Source: Ptiloglossa arizonensis
Lineage: Eukaryota; Arthropoda; Insecta; Hymenoptera; Colletidae
NCBI RefSeq assembly: GCF_051014685.1
Contig: NW_027479534.1
Location: 38,996 to 102,995, forward strand
Length of the DNA: 64,000 nucleotides
Direction: 5' to 3'
The notes under the pieces: model-generated
Told to the model about the DNA's origin: nothing
Database searches by the model: none
The model's input: only the letters and a program-made list of their open reading frames with translations
Translations under genes and position numbers: made by a program
Shown here: positions 49,051-61,800 of the stretch, one piece after another
Layout: each line of letters starts with the position of its first letter
Position numbering within the stretch: the first letter of the stretch is position 1

Positions 49051-52000
49051 TTGTAATCGGGCGAGTTTCTACTTTCAGATGCAACAGAAATTTTGCGGAT
49101 TAGTCAATCCGTTCGCGAGATATGGCAGTTTGGAAGTAAGAAACGCTTGAGAAACTCAAAATTTTCGCAGTTCTGATGCTCGACAAGCATAACTAGAACG
49201 GTTTAGTGGAATAGTACGTATACCTTTGTAATCGGGCGAGTTTCCACATTCAGATGCAACAGAAATTTTGCGGATTGGTCAATCCGTTCGCCAGATATGG
49301 CAGTTTGTAGGTAAGAAGCGCTTGAGAAACTCAACATTTTCGCAGTTCTGATGCTCGAAACGAATAACTAGAGCGGCCTAGGGGAAAAGTACTCATTCCG
49401 TTGTAATCGGGCGAGTTTCTACTTTCAGATGCAACAGAAATTTTGCGGATTGGTCAATCCGTTCGCGCGATATGGCAGTTTGGAGGAAAGAATCGCTTCA
49501 GAAACTCAAAATTTTCGCAGGTCTGATGCTCGAAACGAATAACTAGAACGGACTAAGGGAAAAGTACGCATACCGTTGTAATCGGGCGAGTTTCTACTTT
49601 CAGATGCAACAGAAATTTTGCGGATTGGTCAATCCGTTCGCCAGATATGGCAGTTTGGAGGTAAGAAACGCTTGAGAAACTCAAAATTTTCGCAGTTCTG
49701 ATGCTCGAAACGAATAACTAGAACGGCCTAGGGGAAAAGTACGCATACCGTTGTAATCGGGCGAGTTTCTACTTTCAGATGCAACAGAAATTTTGCGTAT
49801 TAGTCAATCCGTTCGCGAGATATGGCAGTTTGGAGGTAAGAAACGCTTGAGAAACTCAAAATTTTCGCAGTTCTGATGCTCGACAAGCATAACTAGAACG
49901 GTTTAGGGGAAAAGTACGCATACCGTTGTAATCGGGCGAGTTTCTACTTTCAGATGCAACAGAAATTTTGCGGATTGGTCAATCCGTTCGCGAGATATGG
50001 CAGTTTGTAGGTAAGAAACGCTTGAGAAACTCAACATCTTCGCAGTTCTGATGCTCGAAAGGAATAACTAGAACGGCCTAGGGGAAAAGTACGCATTCCG
50101 TTGTCATCGGGCGAGTTTCTACTTTCAGATGCAACAGAAATTTTGCGGATTGGTCAATCCGTTCGCGAGATATGGCAGTTTGGAGGTAAGAAACGCTTGA
50201 GAATCTCAAAATTTTCGCAGTTCTGATGCTCGAAACGAATAACTAGAACGGCCTAGGGGAAAAGTACGCATACCATTGTAATCGGGCGAGTTTCTACTTT
50301 CAGATGCAACAGAAATTTTGCGGATTGGTCAATCCGTTCGCGAGATATGGCAGTTTGGAAGTATGAAACACTTGAGAAACACAAAATTTTCGCAGTTCTG
50401 ATGCTCGAAACGAATAAATAGAGCGGCCTAGGGGAAAAGTACGCATACCGTTGTAATAGGGCGAGTTTCTACTTTCAGATGCATCAGAAATTTTGCGGAT
50501 TGGTCAATCCGTTCGCCAGATATGGCAGTTTGGAGGTAAGAAACGCTTGAGAAACTCAAAATTTTCGCAGTTCTGATGCTCGAAACGAATAACTAGAACG
50601 GACTAGGGGAAAAGTACGCATACCGTTGTAATCGGGCGAGTTTCTACTTTCAGATGCAACAGAAATTTTGCGGATTGGTCAATCCGTTCGCCAGATATGG
50701 CAGTTTGGAGGTAAGAAACGCTTGAGAAACACAAAATTTTCGCAGTTCTGATGCTCGAAACGAATAACTAGAACGGCCTAGGGGAAAAGTACGCATACCG
50801 TTGAAATCGGGCGAGTTTCTACTTTCAGATGCAACAGAAATTTTGCGGATTAGTCAATCCGTTCGCGAGATATGGCAGTTTGGAAGTAAGAAACGCTTGA
50901 GAAACTCAAAATTGTCGCAGTTCTGATGCTCGAAACGAATAACTAGAACGGCCTAGGGGAAAAGTACGCACGCCGTTGTAATCGGGCGAGCTTCTACTTT
51001 CAGATGCAACAGAAATTTTGCGGATTGGTCAATCCGTTCGCCAGATATGGCAGTTTGGAGGTAAGAAACGCTTGAGAAACTCAAAATTTTCGCAGTTCTG
51101 ATGCTCGAAACGAATAACTAGAACGGCCTAGGGGAAAAGTACGCATACCGTTGTAATCGGGCGAGTTTCTACTTTCAGATGCAACAGAAATTTTGCGGAT
51201 TAGTCAATCCGTTCGCGAGATATGGCAGTTTGGAAGTAAGAAACGCTTGAGAAACTCAAAATTTTCGCAGTTCTGATGCTCGACAAGCATAACTAGAACG
51301 GTTTAGTGGAAAAGTACGTATACCTTTGTAATCGGGCGAGTTTCCACATTCAGATGCAACAGAAATTTTGCGGATTGGTCAATCCGTTCGCCAGATATGG
51401 CAGTTTGTAGGTAAGAAGCGCTTGAGAAACTCAACATTTTCGCAGTTCTGATGCTCGAAACGAATAACTAGAGCGGCCTAGGGGAAAAGTACGCATTCCG
51501 TTGTAATCGGGCGAGTTTCTACTTTCAGATGCAACAGAAATTTTGCGGATTGGTCAATCCGTTCGCGAGATATGGCAGTTTGGAGGAAAGAATCGCTTGA
51601 GAAACTCAAAATTTTCGCAGGTCTGATGCTCGAAACGAATAACTAGAACGGACTAAGGGAAAAGTACGCATACCGTTGTAATCGGGCGAGTTTCTACTTT
51701 CAGATGCAACAGAAATTTTGCGGATTGGTCAATCCGTTCGCCAGATATGGCAGTTTGGAGGTAAGAAACGCTTGAGAAACTCAAAATTTTCGCAGTTCTG
51801 ATGCTCGAAACGAATAACTAGAACGGCCTAGGGGAAAAGTACGCATACCGTTGTAATCGGGCGAGTTTCTACTTTCAGATGCAACAGAAATTTTGCGGAT
51901 TAGTCAATCCGTTCGCGAGATATGGCAGTTTGGAGGTAAGAAACGCTTGAGAAACTCAACATTTTCGCAGTTCTGATGCTCGACAAGCATAACTAGAACG

Positions 52001-53000
52001 GTTTAGGGGAAAAGTACGCATACCGTTGTAATCGGGCGAGTTTCTACTTTCAGATGCAACAGAAATTTTGCGGATTGGTCAATCCGTTCGCGAGATATGG
52101 CAGTTTGTAGGTAAGAAACGCTTGAGAAACTCAACATCTTCGCAGTTCTGATGCTCGAAACGAATAACTAGAACGGCCTAGGGGAAAAGTACGCATTCCG
52201 TTGTCATCGGGCGAGTTTCTACTTTCAGATGCAACAGAAATTTTGCGGATTGGTCAATCCGTTCGCGAGATATGGCAGTTTGGAGGTAAGAAACGCTTGA
52301 GAATCTCAAAATTTTCGCAGTTCTGATGCTCGAAACGAATAACTAAGACGGCCTAGGGGAAAAGTACGCATACCATTGTAATCGGGCGAGTTTCTACTTT
52401 CAGATGCAACAGAAATTTTGCTGATGAGTCAATCCGTTCGCGAGATATGGCAGTTTGGAGGTAAGAAACGCTTGAGAAACTCAAAATTTTCGAAGTTCTG
52501 ATGCTCGACAAGCATAACTAGAACGGTCTAGGGGAAAAGTACGCATACCGTTGTAATCGGGCGACTTTCTACTTTCAGATGCAACAGAAATTTTGCGGAT
52601 TGGTCAATCCGTTCGCGAGATATGGCTGTTTGGAGGTAAGAAACGCTTGAGAAACTCAAAATTTTCGCAGTTCTGATGCTCGAAACGAATAACTAGAACG
52701 GCCTAGGGGAAAAGTACGCATACCGTTGTAATCGGGCGACTTTCTACTTTCAGATGCAACAGAAATTTTGCGGATTGGTCAATCCGTTCGCGAGATATGG
52801 CAGTTTGGAAGTATGAAACACTTGAGAAACACAAAATTTTCGCAGTTCTGATGCTCGAAACGAATAAATAGAGCGGCCTAGGGGAAAAGTACGCATACCG
52901 TTGTAATCGGGCGAGTTTCTACTTTCAGATGCAACAGAAATTTTGCGGATTAGTCAATCCGTTCGCGAGATATGGCAGTTTGGAGGTAAGAAACGCTTGA
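49051..53000 (+). repeat. Satellite mosaic reusing 44-46 kb and 47-49 kb segments
   Basis: Segments at about 49050-49400 and 51150-51500 match 44650-45010 (TTTAGTGG with CGTATACC at 44821, 49197 and 51297). The segment 50450-51050 matches 45550-46150 (TAATAGGGCG, CAAAATTGTCGCAG, CGCACGCCG) at an offset of 4901. ACTAAGACGG is at 52342. Private changes include GCGTATTAG near 49797, TTCGCGCGATA near 49468 and GCTGATGAG near 52420. Entirely satellite. Confidence 0.78.
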
Positions 53001-56000
53001 GAAACTCAAAATTTTCGCAGTTCTGATGCTCGACAAGCATAACGAGAACGGTCTAGGGGAAAAGTACGCATACCGTTGTAATCGCGCGACTTTCTACTTT
53101 CAGATGAAACAGAAATATTGCGGATTGGTCAATCCGTTCGCGAGATATGGCAGTTTGGAGGTAAGAAACGCTTGAGAAACTCAAAATTTTCGCAGTTCTG
53201 ATGCTCGAAACGAATAACTAGAACGGCCTAGGGGAAGAGTACGCATACCGTTGTAATCGGGCGAGTTCCTACTTTCAGATGCATCAGAAATTTGGCGGAT
53301 TGGTCAATCCGTTCGCGAGATATGGCAGTTTGGAAGAAAGAAACGCTTGAGAAACTCAAAATTTTCGCAGTTCTGATGCTCGAAACGAATAACTAGAACG
53401 GCGTAGGGGAAAAGTACGCATACCGTTGTAATCGGGCGAGTTTCTACTTTCAGATGCAACAGAAATTTTGCGGATTAGTCAATCCGTTCGCGAGATATGG
53501 CAGTTTGGAGGTAAGAAACGCTTGAGAAACTCAAAATTTTCGCAGTTCTGATGCTCGACAAGCATAACTAGAACGGTTTAGGGGAAAAGTACGCATACCG
53601 TTGTAATCGGGCGAGTTTCTACTTTCAGATGCAACAGAAATTTTGCGGATTGGTCAATCCGTTCGCGAGATATGGCAGTTTGTAGGTAAGAAACGCTTGA
53701 GAAACTCAACATCTTCGCAGTTCTGATGCTCGAAACGAATAACTAGAACGGCCTAGGGGAAAAGTACGCATTCCGTTGTCATCGGGCGAGTTTCTACTTT
53801 CAGATGCAACAGAAATTTTGCGGATTGGTCAATCCGTTCGCGAGATATGGCAGTTTGGAGGTAAGAAACGCTTGAGAATCTCAAAATTTTCGCAGTTCTG
53901 ATGCTCGAAACGAATATCTAAGACGGCCTAGGGGAAAAGTACGCATACCATTGTAATCGGGCGAGTTTCTACTTTCAGATGCAACAGAAATTTTGCGGAT
54001 TAGTCAATCCGTTCGCGAGATATGGCAGTTTGGAGGTAAGAAACGCTTGAGAAACTCAAAATTTTCGAAGTTCTGATGCTCGACAAGCATAACTAGAACG
54101 GTCTAGGGGAAAAGTACGCATACCGTTGTAATCGGGCGACTTTCTACTTTCAGATGCAACAGAAATTTTGCGGATTGGTCAATCCGTTCGCGAGATATGG
54201 CTGTTTGGAGGGAAGAAACGCTTGAGAAACTCAAAATTTTCGCAGTTCTGACGCTCGAAACGAATAACTAGAACGGCCTAGGGGAAAAGTACGCATACCG
54301 TTGTAATCGGGCGACTTTCTACTTTCAGATGCAACAGAAATTTTGCGGATTGGTCAATCCGTTCGCGAGATATGGCAGTTTGGAAGTATGAAACACTTGA
54401 GAAACACAAAATTTTCGCAGTTCTGATGCTCGAAACGAATAAATAGAGCGGCCTAGGGGAAAAGTACGCATACCGTTGTAATCGGGCGAGTTTCTACTTT
54501 CAGATGCAACAGAAATTTTGCGGATTAGTCAATCCGTTCGCGAGATATGGCAGTTTGGAGGTAAGAAACGCTTGAGAAACTCAAAATTTTCGCAGTTCTG
54601 ATGCTCGACAAGCATAACGAGAACGGTCTAGGGGAAAAGTACGCATACCGTTGTAATCGCGCGACTTTCTACTTTCAGATGAAAAGAAATATTGCGGATT
54701 GGTCAATCCGTTCGCGAGATATGGCAGTTTGGAGGTAAGAAACGCTTGAGAAACTCAAAATTGTCGCAGTTCTGATGCTCGAAACGAATAACTAGAACGG
54801 CCTAGGGGAAGAGTACGCATACCGTTGTAATCGGGCGAGTTCCTACTTTCAGATGCATCAGAAATTTGGCGGATTGGTCAATCCGTTCGCGAGATATGGC
54901 AGTTTGGAAGTAAGAAACGCTAGAGAAACTCAAAATTTTCGCAGTTCTGATGCTCGAAACGATTAACTAGAACGGCCTAGGGGAAAAGTACGCATACCGT
55001 TGTAATCGGGCGAGTTTCTACTTTCAGATGCAACAGAAATTTTGCGGATTGGTCAATCCGTTCGCAAGATATGGCAGTTTGGAAGTATGAAACACTTGAG
55101 AAACTCAAAATTTTCGCAGTTCTGATGCTCGACAAGCATAACTAGAACGGTCTAGGGGAAAAGTACGCATACCGTTGTAATCGGGCGACTTTCTACTTTC
55201 AGATGCAACAGAAATTTTGCGGATTGGTCAATCCGTTCGCGAGATATGGCAGTTTGGAGGTAAGAAACGCTTGAGAAACTCAAAATTTTCGCAGTTCTGA
55301 TGCTCGAAACGAATAACTAGAACGGCCTAGGGGAAAAGTACACATACCGTTGTAATCGGGCGAGTTTCTACTTTCAGATGCAACAGAAACTTTGCGGATT
55401 GGTCCATCCGTTCGCGAGATATGGCAGTTTGGAGGTAAGAAACGCTTGAGAAACTCAAAATTTTCGCAGTTCTGATGCTCGACAAGCATAACGAGAACGG
55501 TCTAGGGAAAAAGTACGCATACAGTTGTAATCGGGCGATTTTCTACTTTCAGATGCCACAGAAATTTTGCGGATTGGTCAATCCGTTCGCGAGATATGGC
55601 AGTTTGGAGGTAAGAAACGCTTGAGAAACTCAAAATTTTCGCAGTTCTGATGCTCGAAACGAATAACTAGAACGGCCTAGGGGAAGAGTACGCATACCGT
55701 TGTAATCGGGCGAGTTCCTACTTTCAGATGCATCAGAAATTTGGGGGATTGGTCAATCCGTTCGCGAGATATGGCAGTTTGGAAGTAAGAAACGCTTGAG
55801 AAACTCAAAATTTTCGCAGTTCTGATGCTCGAAACGAATAACTAGAGCGGCCTAGGGCAAAAGTACGCATACCGTTGTAATCGGGCGAGTTTCTACTTTC
55901 AGATGCAACAGAAATTTTGCGGATTAGTCAATCCGTTCGCGAGATATGGCAGTTTGGAGGTAAGAAACGCTTGAGAAACTCAAAATTTTCGCAGTTCTGA

Positions 56001-57430
56001 TGCTCGACAAGCATAACGAGAACGGTCTAGGGGAAAAGTACGCATACCGTTGTAATCGCGCGACTTTCTACTTTCAGATGAAACAGAAATATTGCGGATT
56101 GGTCAATCCGTTCGCGAGATATGGCAGTTTGGAGGTAAGAAACGCTTGAGAAACTCAAAATTTTCGCAGTTCTGATGCTCGTAACGAATAACTAGAACGG
56201 CCTAGGGGAAGAGTACGCATACCGCTGTAATCGGGCGAGTTCCTACTTTCAGATGCATCAGAAATTTGGCGGATTGGTCAATCCGTTCGCGAGATATGGC
56301 AGTTTGGAAGTAAGAAACGCTAGAGAAACTCAAAATTTTCGCAGTTCTGATGCTCGAAACGATTAACTAGAACGGCCTAGGGGAAAAGTACGCATACCGT
56401 TGTAATCGGGCGAGTTTCTACTTTCAGATGCAACAGAAATTTTGCGGATTGGTCAATCCGTTCGCAAGATATGGCAGTTTGGAAGTATGAAACACTTGAG
56501 AAACTCAAAATTTTCGCAGTTCTGATGCTCGACAAGCATAACTAGAACGGTCTAGGGGAAAAGTACGCATACCGTTGTAATCGGGCGACTTTCTACTTTC
56601 AGATGCAACAGAAATTTTGCGGATTGGTCAATCCGTTCGCGAGATATGGCAGTTTGGAGGTAAGAAACGCTTGAGAAACTCAAAATTTTCGCAGTTCTGA
56701 TGCTCGAAACGAATAACTAGAACGGCCTAGGGGAAAAGTACACATACCGTTGTAATCGGGCGAGTTTCTACTTTCAGATGCAACAGAAACTTTGCGGATT
56801 GGTCCATCCGTTCGCGAGATATGGCAGTTTGGAGGTAAGAAACGCTTGAGAAACTCAAAATTTTCGCAGTTCTGATGCTCGAAACGAATAACTAGAACGG
56901 CCTAGGGGAAAAGTACGCATACCGTTGTAATCGGGCGAGTTTCTACTTTCAGATGCAACAGAAACTTTGCGGATTGGTCAATCCGTTCGCGAGATATGGC
57001 AGTTTGGAGGTAAGAAACGCTTGAGAAACACAAAATTTTCGCAGTTCTGATGCTCGAAACGAATAAATAGAGCGGCCTAGGGGAAAAGTACGCATACCGT
57101 TATAATCGGGCGAGTTTCTACTTTCAGATGCAACAGAAATTTTGCGGATTGGTCAATCCGTTCGCGAGATATGGCAGTTTGGAGGTAAGAAACGCTCCAG
57201 AAACTCAAAATTTTCGCAGTTCTGATGCTCGAAACGAATAACTAGAACGGACTAGGGGAAAAGTACGCATACAGTTGTAATCGGGCGAGTTTCTACTTTC
57301 AGATGCCACAGAAATTTTGCGGATTGGTCAATCCGTTCGCGAGATATGGCAGTTTGGAGGTAAGAAACGCTTGAGAAACTCAAAATTTTCGCAGTTCTGA
57401 TGCTCGAAACGAATAACTAGAACGGCCTAG
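53000..57430 (+). repeat. Divergent HOR family, first unit (~24 monomers)
   Basis: From about 53040 new monomer classes appear that are absent upstream: ACGAGAACGG with ATCGCGCGAC and AGATGAAACAG-AAATATTG; GGAAGAGTACG with GAGTTCCTAC and AAATTTGGCGG; GATTAACTAG with TTCGCAAG; CACATACCG with GAAACTTTGCGG and GGTCCATCCG. The marker CGGCGTAGG sits at 53402 and again at 57601, 4199 bp apart, giving about 24 monomers less one base. That missing base is a deletion in ATGAAAAGAAAT at about 54680. Confidence 0.82.
54961..56660 (+). repeat. Internal 8-monomer (1400 bp) repeat within the divergent HOR
   Basis: GATTAACTAG occurs at 54961 and 56361, and the following TTCGCAAGAT-GGAAGTATG monomer, then GACAAG-TCTAGG, then CACATACCG/GGTCCATCCG, follow in the same order each time. 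Monomers between (ACGAGAACGG at about 55491 and 56016; TTTGGGGGATT at 55741) are shared with later units. Confidence 0.75.
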
Positions 57431-60400
57431 GGGAAGAGTACGCATACCGTTGTAATCGGGCGAGTTCCTACTTTCAGATGCATCAGAAATTTGGCGGATT
57501 GGTCAATCCGTTCGCGAGATATGGCAGTTTGGAAGAAAGAAACGCTTGAGAAACTCAAAATTTTCGCAGTTCTGATGCTCGAAACGAATAACTAGAACGG
57601 CGTAGGGGAAAAGTACGCATACCGTTGTAATCGGGCGAGTTTCTACTTTCAGATGCAACAGAAATTTTGCGGATTAGTCAATCCGTTCGCGAGATATGGC
57701 AGTTTGGAGGTAAGAAACGCTTGAGAAACTCAAAATTTTCGCAGTTCTGATGCTCGACAAGCATAACTAGAACGGTTTAGGGGAAAAGTACGCATACCGT
57801 TGTAATCGGGCGAGTTTCTACTTTCAGATGCAACAGAAATTTTGCGGATTGGTCAATCCGTTCGCGAGATATGGCAGTTTGTAGGTAAGAAACGCTTGAG
57901 AAACTCAACATCTTCGCAGTTCTGATGCTCGAAACGAATAACTAGAACGGCCTAGGGGAAAAGTACGCATTCCGTTGTCATCGGGCGAGTTTCTACTTTC
58001 AGATGCAACAGAAATTTTGCGGATTGGTCAATCCGTTCGCGAGATATGGCAGTTTGGAGGTAAGAAACGCTTGAGAATCTCAAAATTTTCGCAGTTCTGA
58101 TGCTCGAAACGAATATCTAAGACGGCCTAGGGGAAAAGTACGCATACCTTTGTAATCGGGCGAGTTTCTACTTTCAGATGCAACAGAAATTTTGCGGATT
58201 AGTCAATCCGTTCGCGAGATATGGCAGTTTGGAGGTAAGAAACGCTTGAGAAACTCAAAATTTTCGAAGTTCTGATGCTCGACAAGCATAACTAGAACGG
58301 TCTAGGGGAAAAGTACGCATACCGTTGTAATCGGGCGACTTTCTACTTTCAGATGCAACAGAAATTTTGCGGATTGGTCAATCCGTTCGCGAGATATGGC
58401 TGTTTGGAGGGAAGAAACGCTTGAGAAACTCAAAATTTTCGCAGTTCTGATGCTCGACAAGCATAACGAGAACGGTCTAGGGGAAAAGTACGCATACCGT
58501 TGTAATCGCGCGACTTTCTACTTTCAGATGAAAAGAAATATTGCGGATTGGTCAATCCGTTCGCGAGATATGGCAGTTTGGAGGTAAGAAACGCTTGAGA
58601 AACTCAAAATTGTCGCAGTTCTGATGCTCGAAACGAATAACTAGAACGGCCTAGGGGAAGAGTACGCATACCGTTGTAATCGGGCGAGTTCCTACTTTCA
58701 GATGCATCAGAAATTTGGCGGATTGGTCAATCCGTTCGCGAGATATGGCAGTTTGGAAGTAAGAAACGCTAGAGAAACTCAAAATTTTCGCAGTTCTGAT
58801 GCTCGAAACGATTAACTAGAACGGCCTAGGGGAAAAGTACGCATACCGTTGTAATCGGGCGAGTTCCTACTTTCAGATGCATCAGAAATTTGGGGGATTG
58901 GTCAATCCGTTCGCGAGATATTGCAGTTTGGAAGTAAGAAACGCTTGAGAAACTCAAAATTTTCGCAGTTCTGATGCTCGAAACGAATAACTAGAGCGGC
59001 CTAGGGCAAAAGTACGCATACCGTTGTAATCGGGCGAGTTTCTACTTTCAGATGCAACAGAAATTTTGCGGATTAGTCAATCCGTTCGCGAGATATGGCA
59101 GTTTGGAGGTAAGAAACGCTTGAGAAACTCAAAATTTTCGCAGTTCTGATGCTCGACAAGCATAACGAGAACGGTCTAGGGGAAAAGTACGCATACCGTT
59201 GTAATCGCGCGACTTTCTACTTTCAGATGAAACAGAAATATTGCGGATTGGTCAATCCGTTCGCGAGATATGGCAGTTTGGAGGTAAGAAACGCTTGAGA
59301 AACTCAAAATTTTCGCAGTTCTGATGCTCGTAACGAATAACTAGAACGGCCTAGGGGAAGAGTACGCATACCGCTGTAATCGGGCGAGTTCCTACTTTCA
59401 GATGCATCAGAAATTTGGCGGATTGGTCAATCCGTTCGCGAGATATGGCAGTTTGGAAGTAAGAAACGCTAGAGAAACTCAAAATTTTCGCAGTTCTGAT
59501 GCTCGAAACGATTAACTAGAACGGCCTAGGGGAAAAGTACGCATACCGTTGTAATCGGGCGAGTTTCTACTTTCAGATGTAACAGAAATTTTGCGGATTG
59601 GTCAATCCGTTCGCAAGATATGGCAGTTTGGAAGTATGAAACACTTGAGAAACTCAAAATTTTCGCAGTTCTGATGCTCGACAAGCATAACTAGAACGGT
59701 CTAGGGGAAAAGTACGCATACCGTTGTAATCGGGCGACTTTCTACTTTCAGATGCAACAGAAATTTTGCGGATTGGTCAATCCGTTCGCGAGATATGGCA
59801 GTTTGGAGGTAAGAAACGCTTGAGAAACTCAAAATTTTCGCAGTTCTGATGCTCGAAACGAATAACTAGAACGGCCTAGGGGAAAAGTACACATACCGTT
59901 GTAATCGGGCGAGTTTCTACTTTCAGATGCAACAGAAACTTTGCGGATTGGTCAATCCGTTCGCGAGATATGGCAGTTTGGAGGTAAGAAACGCTTGAGA
60001 AACACAAAATTTTCGCAGTTCTGATGCTCGAAACGAATAAATAGAGCGGCCTAGGGGAAAAGTACGCATACCGTTGTAATCGGGCGAGTTTCTACTTTCA
60101 GATGCAACAGAAATTTTGCGGATTGGTCAATCCGTTCGCGAGATATGGCAGTTTGGAGGTAAGAAACGCTTGAGAAACTGAACATTTTCGCAGTTCTGAT
60201 GCTCGGAACGAATAACTAGAACGGCCTAGGGGAAAAGTACGCATTCCGTTGTAATCGGGCGAGTTTCTACTTTCAGATGCAACAGAAATTTTGCGGATTG
60301 GTCAATCCGTTCGCGCGATATGGCAGTTTGGAAGTATGAAACACTTGAGAAACACAAAATTTTCGCAGTTCTGATGCTCGAAACGAATAACTAGAACGGC

Positions 60401-61800
60401 CTAGGGGAAAAGTACGCATACCGTTGTAATCGGGCGAGTTTCTACTTTCAGATGCAACAGAAATTTTGCGGATTGGTCAATCCGTTCGCGAGATATGGCA
60501 GTTTGGAGGTAAGAAACGGTTGAGAAACTCAAAATTTTCGCAGTTCTGATGCTCGAAACGAATAACTGGAACGGCCTAGGGGAAAAGTACGCATACCGTT
60601 GTAATCGGGCGAGTTTCTACTTTCAGATGCAACAGAAATTTTGCGGATTAGTCAATCCGTTCGCGAGATATGGCAGTTTGGAGGTAAGAAACGCTTGAGA
60701 AACTCAGAATTTTCGCAGTTCTGATGCTCGAAATGAATAACTGGAACGGCCTAGGGGAAAAAGTGCGCATACCGTTGTAATCGGGCGAGTTTCTACTTTC
60801 AGATGCAACAGAAATTTTGCGGATTGGTCAATCCGTTCGCGAGATATGGCAGTTTGTAGGTAAGAAACGCTTGAGAAACTCAAAATTTTCGCAGTTCTGA
60901 TGCTCGAAACGAATAACTAGAACGGCCTAGGGGAAAAGTACACATACCGTTGTAATCGGGCGAGTTTCTACTTTCAGATGCAACAGAAATTTTGCGGATT
61001 GGTCAATCGTTCGCGAGATTATGGCAGGTTTGGAGGTAAGAAACGCTTGAGAAACTCAAAATTTTCGCAGTTCTGATGCTCGAACGAATAACTAGAACGG
61101 CCTAGGGGAAAAGTACACATACCGTTGTAATCGGGCGAGTTTCTACTTTCAGATGCAACAGAAACTTTGCGGATTGGTCCATCCGTTCGCGAGATATGGC
61201 AGTTTGGAGGTAAGAAACGCTTGAGAAACTCAAATTTTCGCAGTTCTGATGCTCGAAACGAATAACTAGAACGGCCTAGGGGAAAAGTACGCATACCGTT
61301 GTAATCGGGCGAGTTTCTACTTTCAGATGCAACAGAAACTTTGCGGATGGTCAATCGTTCGCGAGATATGGCAGTTTGGAGGTAAGAAACGCTTGAGAAA
61401 CACAAAATTTTCGCAGTTCTGATGCTCGAAACGAATAAATAGAGCGGCCTAGGGGAAAAGTACGCATACCGTTGTAATCGGGCGAGTTTCTACTTTCAGA
61501 TGCAACAGAAATTTTGCGGATTGGTCAATCCGTTCGCGAGATATGGCAGTTTGGAGGTAAGAAACGCTCCAGAAACTCAAAATTTTCGCAGTTCTGATGC
61601 TCGAAACGAATAACTAGAACGGACTAGGGGAAAAGTACGCATACAGTTGTAATCGGGCGAGTTTCTACTTTCAGATGCCACAGAAATTTTGCGGATTGGT
61701 CAATCCGTTCGCGAGATATGGCAGTTTGGAGGTAAGAAACGCTTGAGAAACTCAAAATTTTCGCAGTTCTGATGCTCGAAACGAATAAACTAGAACGGCC
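57431..61800 (+). repeat. Divergent HOR family, second unit (~25 monomers)
   Basis: Repeats the first unit with block losses. Offset 4199-4200 bp near 57600, 3849 after about 58456 (two monomers lost), 3149 from 58890 (four more lost), one more lost near 59940. Markers for the 3149 offset are TTGGGGGATT 55741/58890, GCATAACGAG 56011/59160, GTAACGAATA 56181/59330 and TTCGCAAGAT 56461/59610. Extra monomers between about 60000 and 61200 make up the length. ATGAAAAGAAAT with the one-base deletion recurs at about 58529, showing descent from the 54.7-kb copy and not the 53.1-kb or 56.1-kb copies. Confidence 0.8.

Noticed and set aside
55280..55489. Minus-strand open frame of 69 codons
   Set aside because: Satellite translation only; the same peptides appear wherever the repeat is read in this frame.
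58396..58587. Plus-strand open frame of 63 codons
   Set aside because: Opened by the one-base deletion in ATGAAAAGAAAT near 58529. No start context or domain; repeat sequence.
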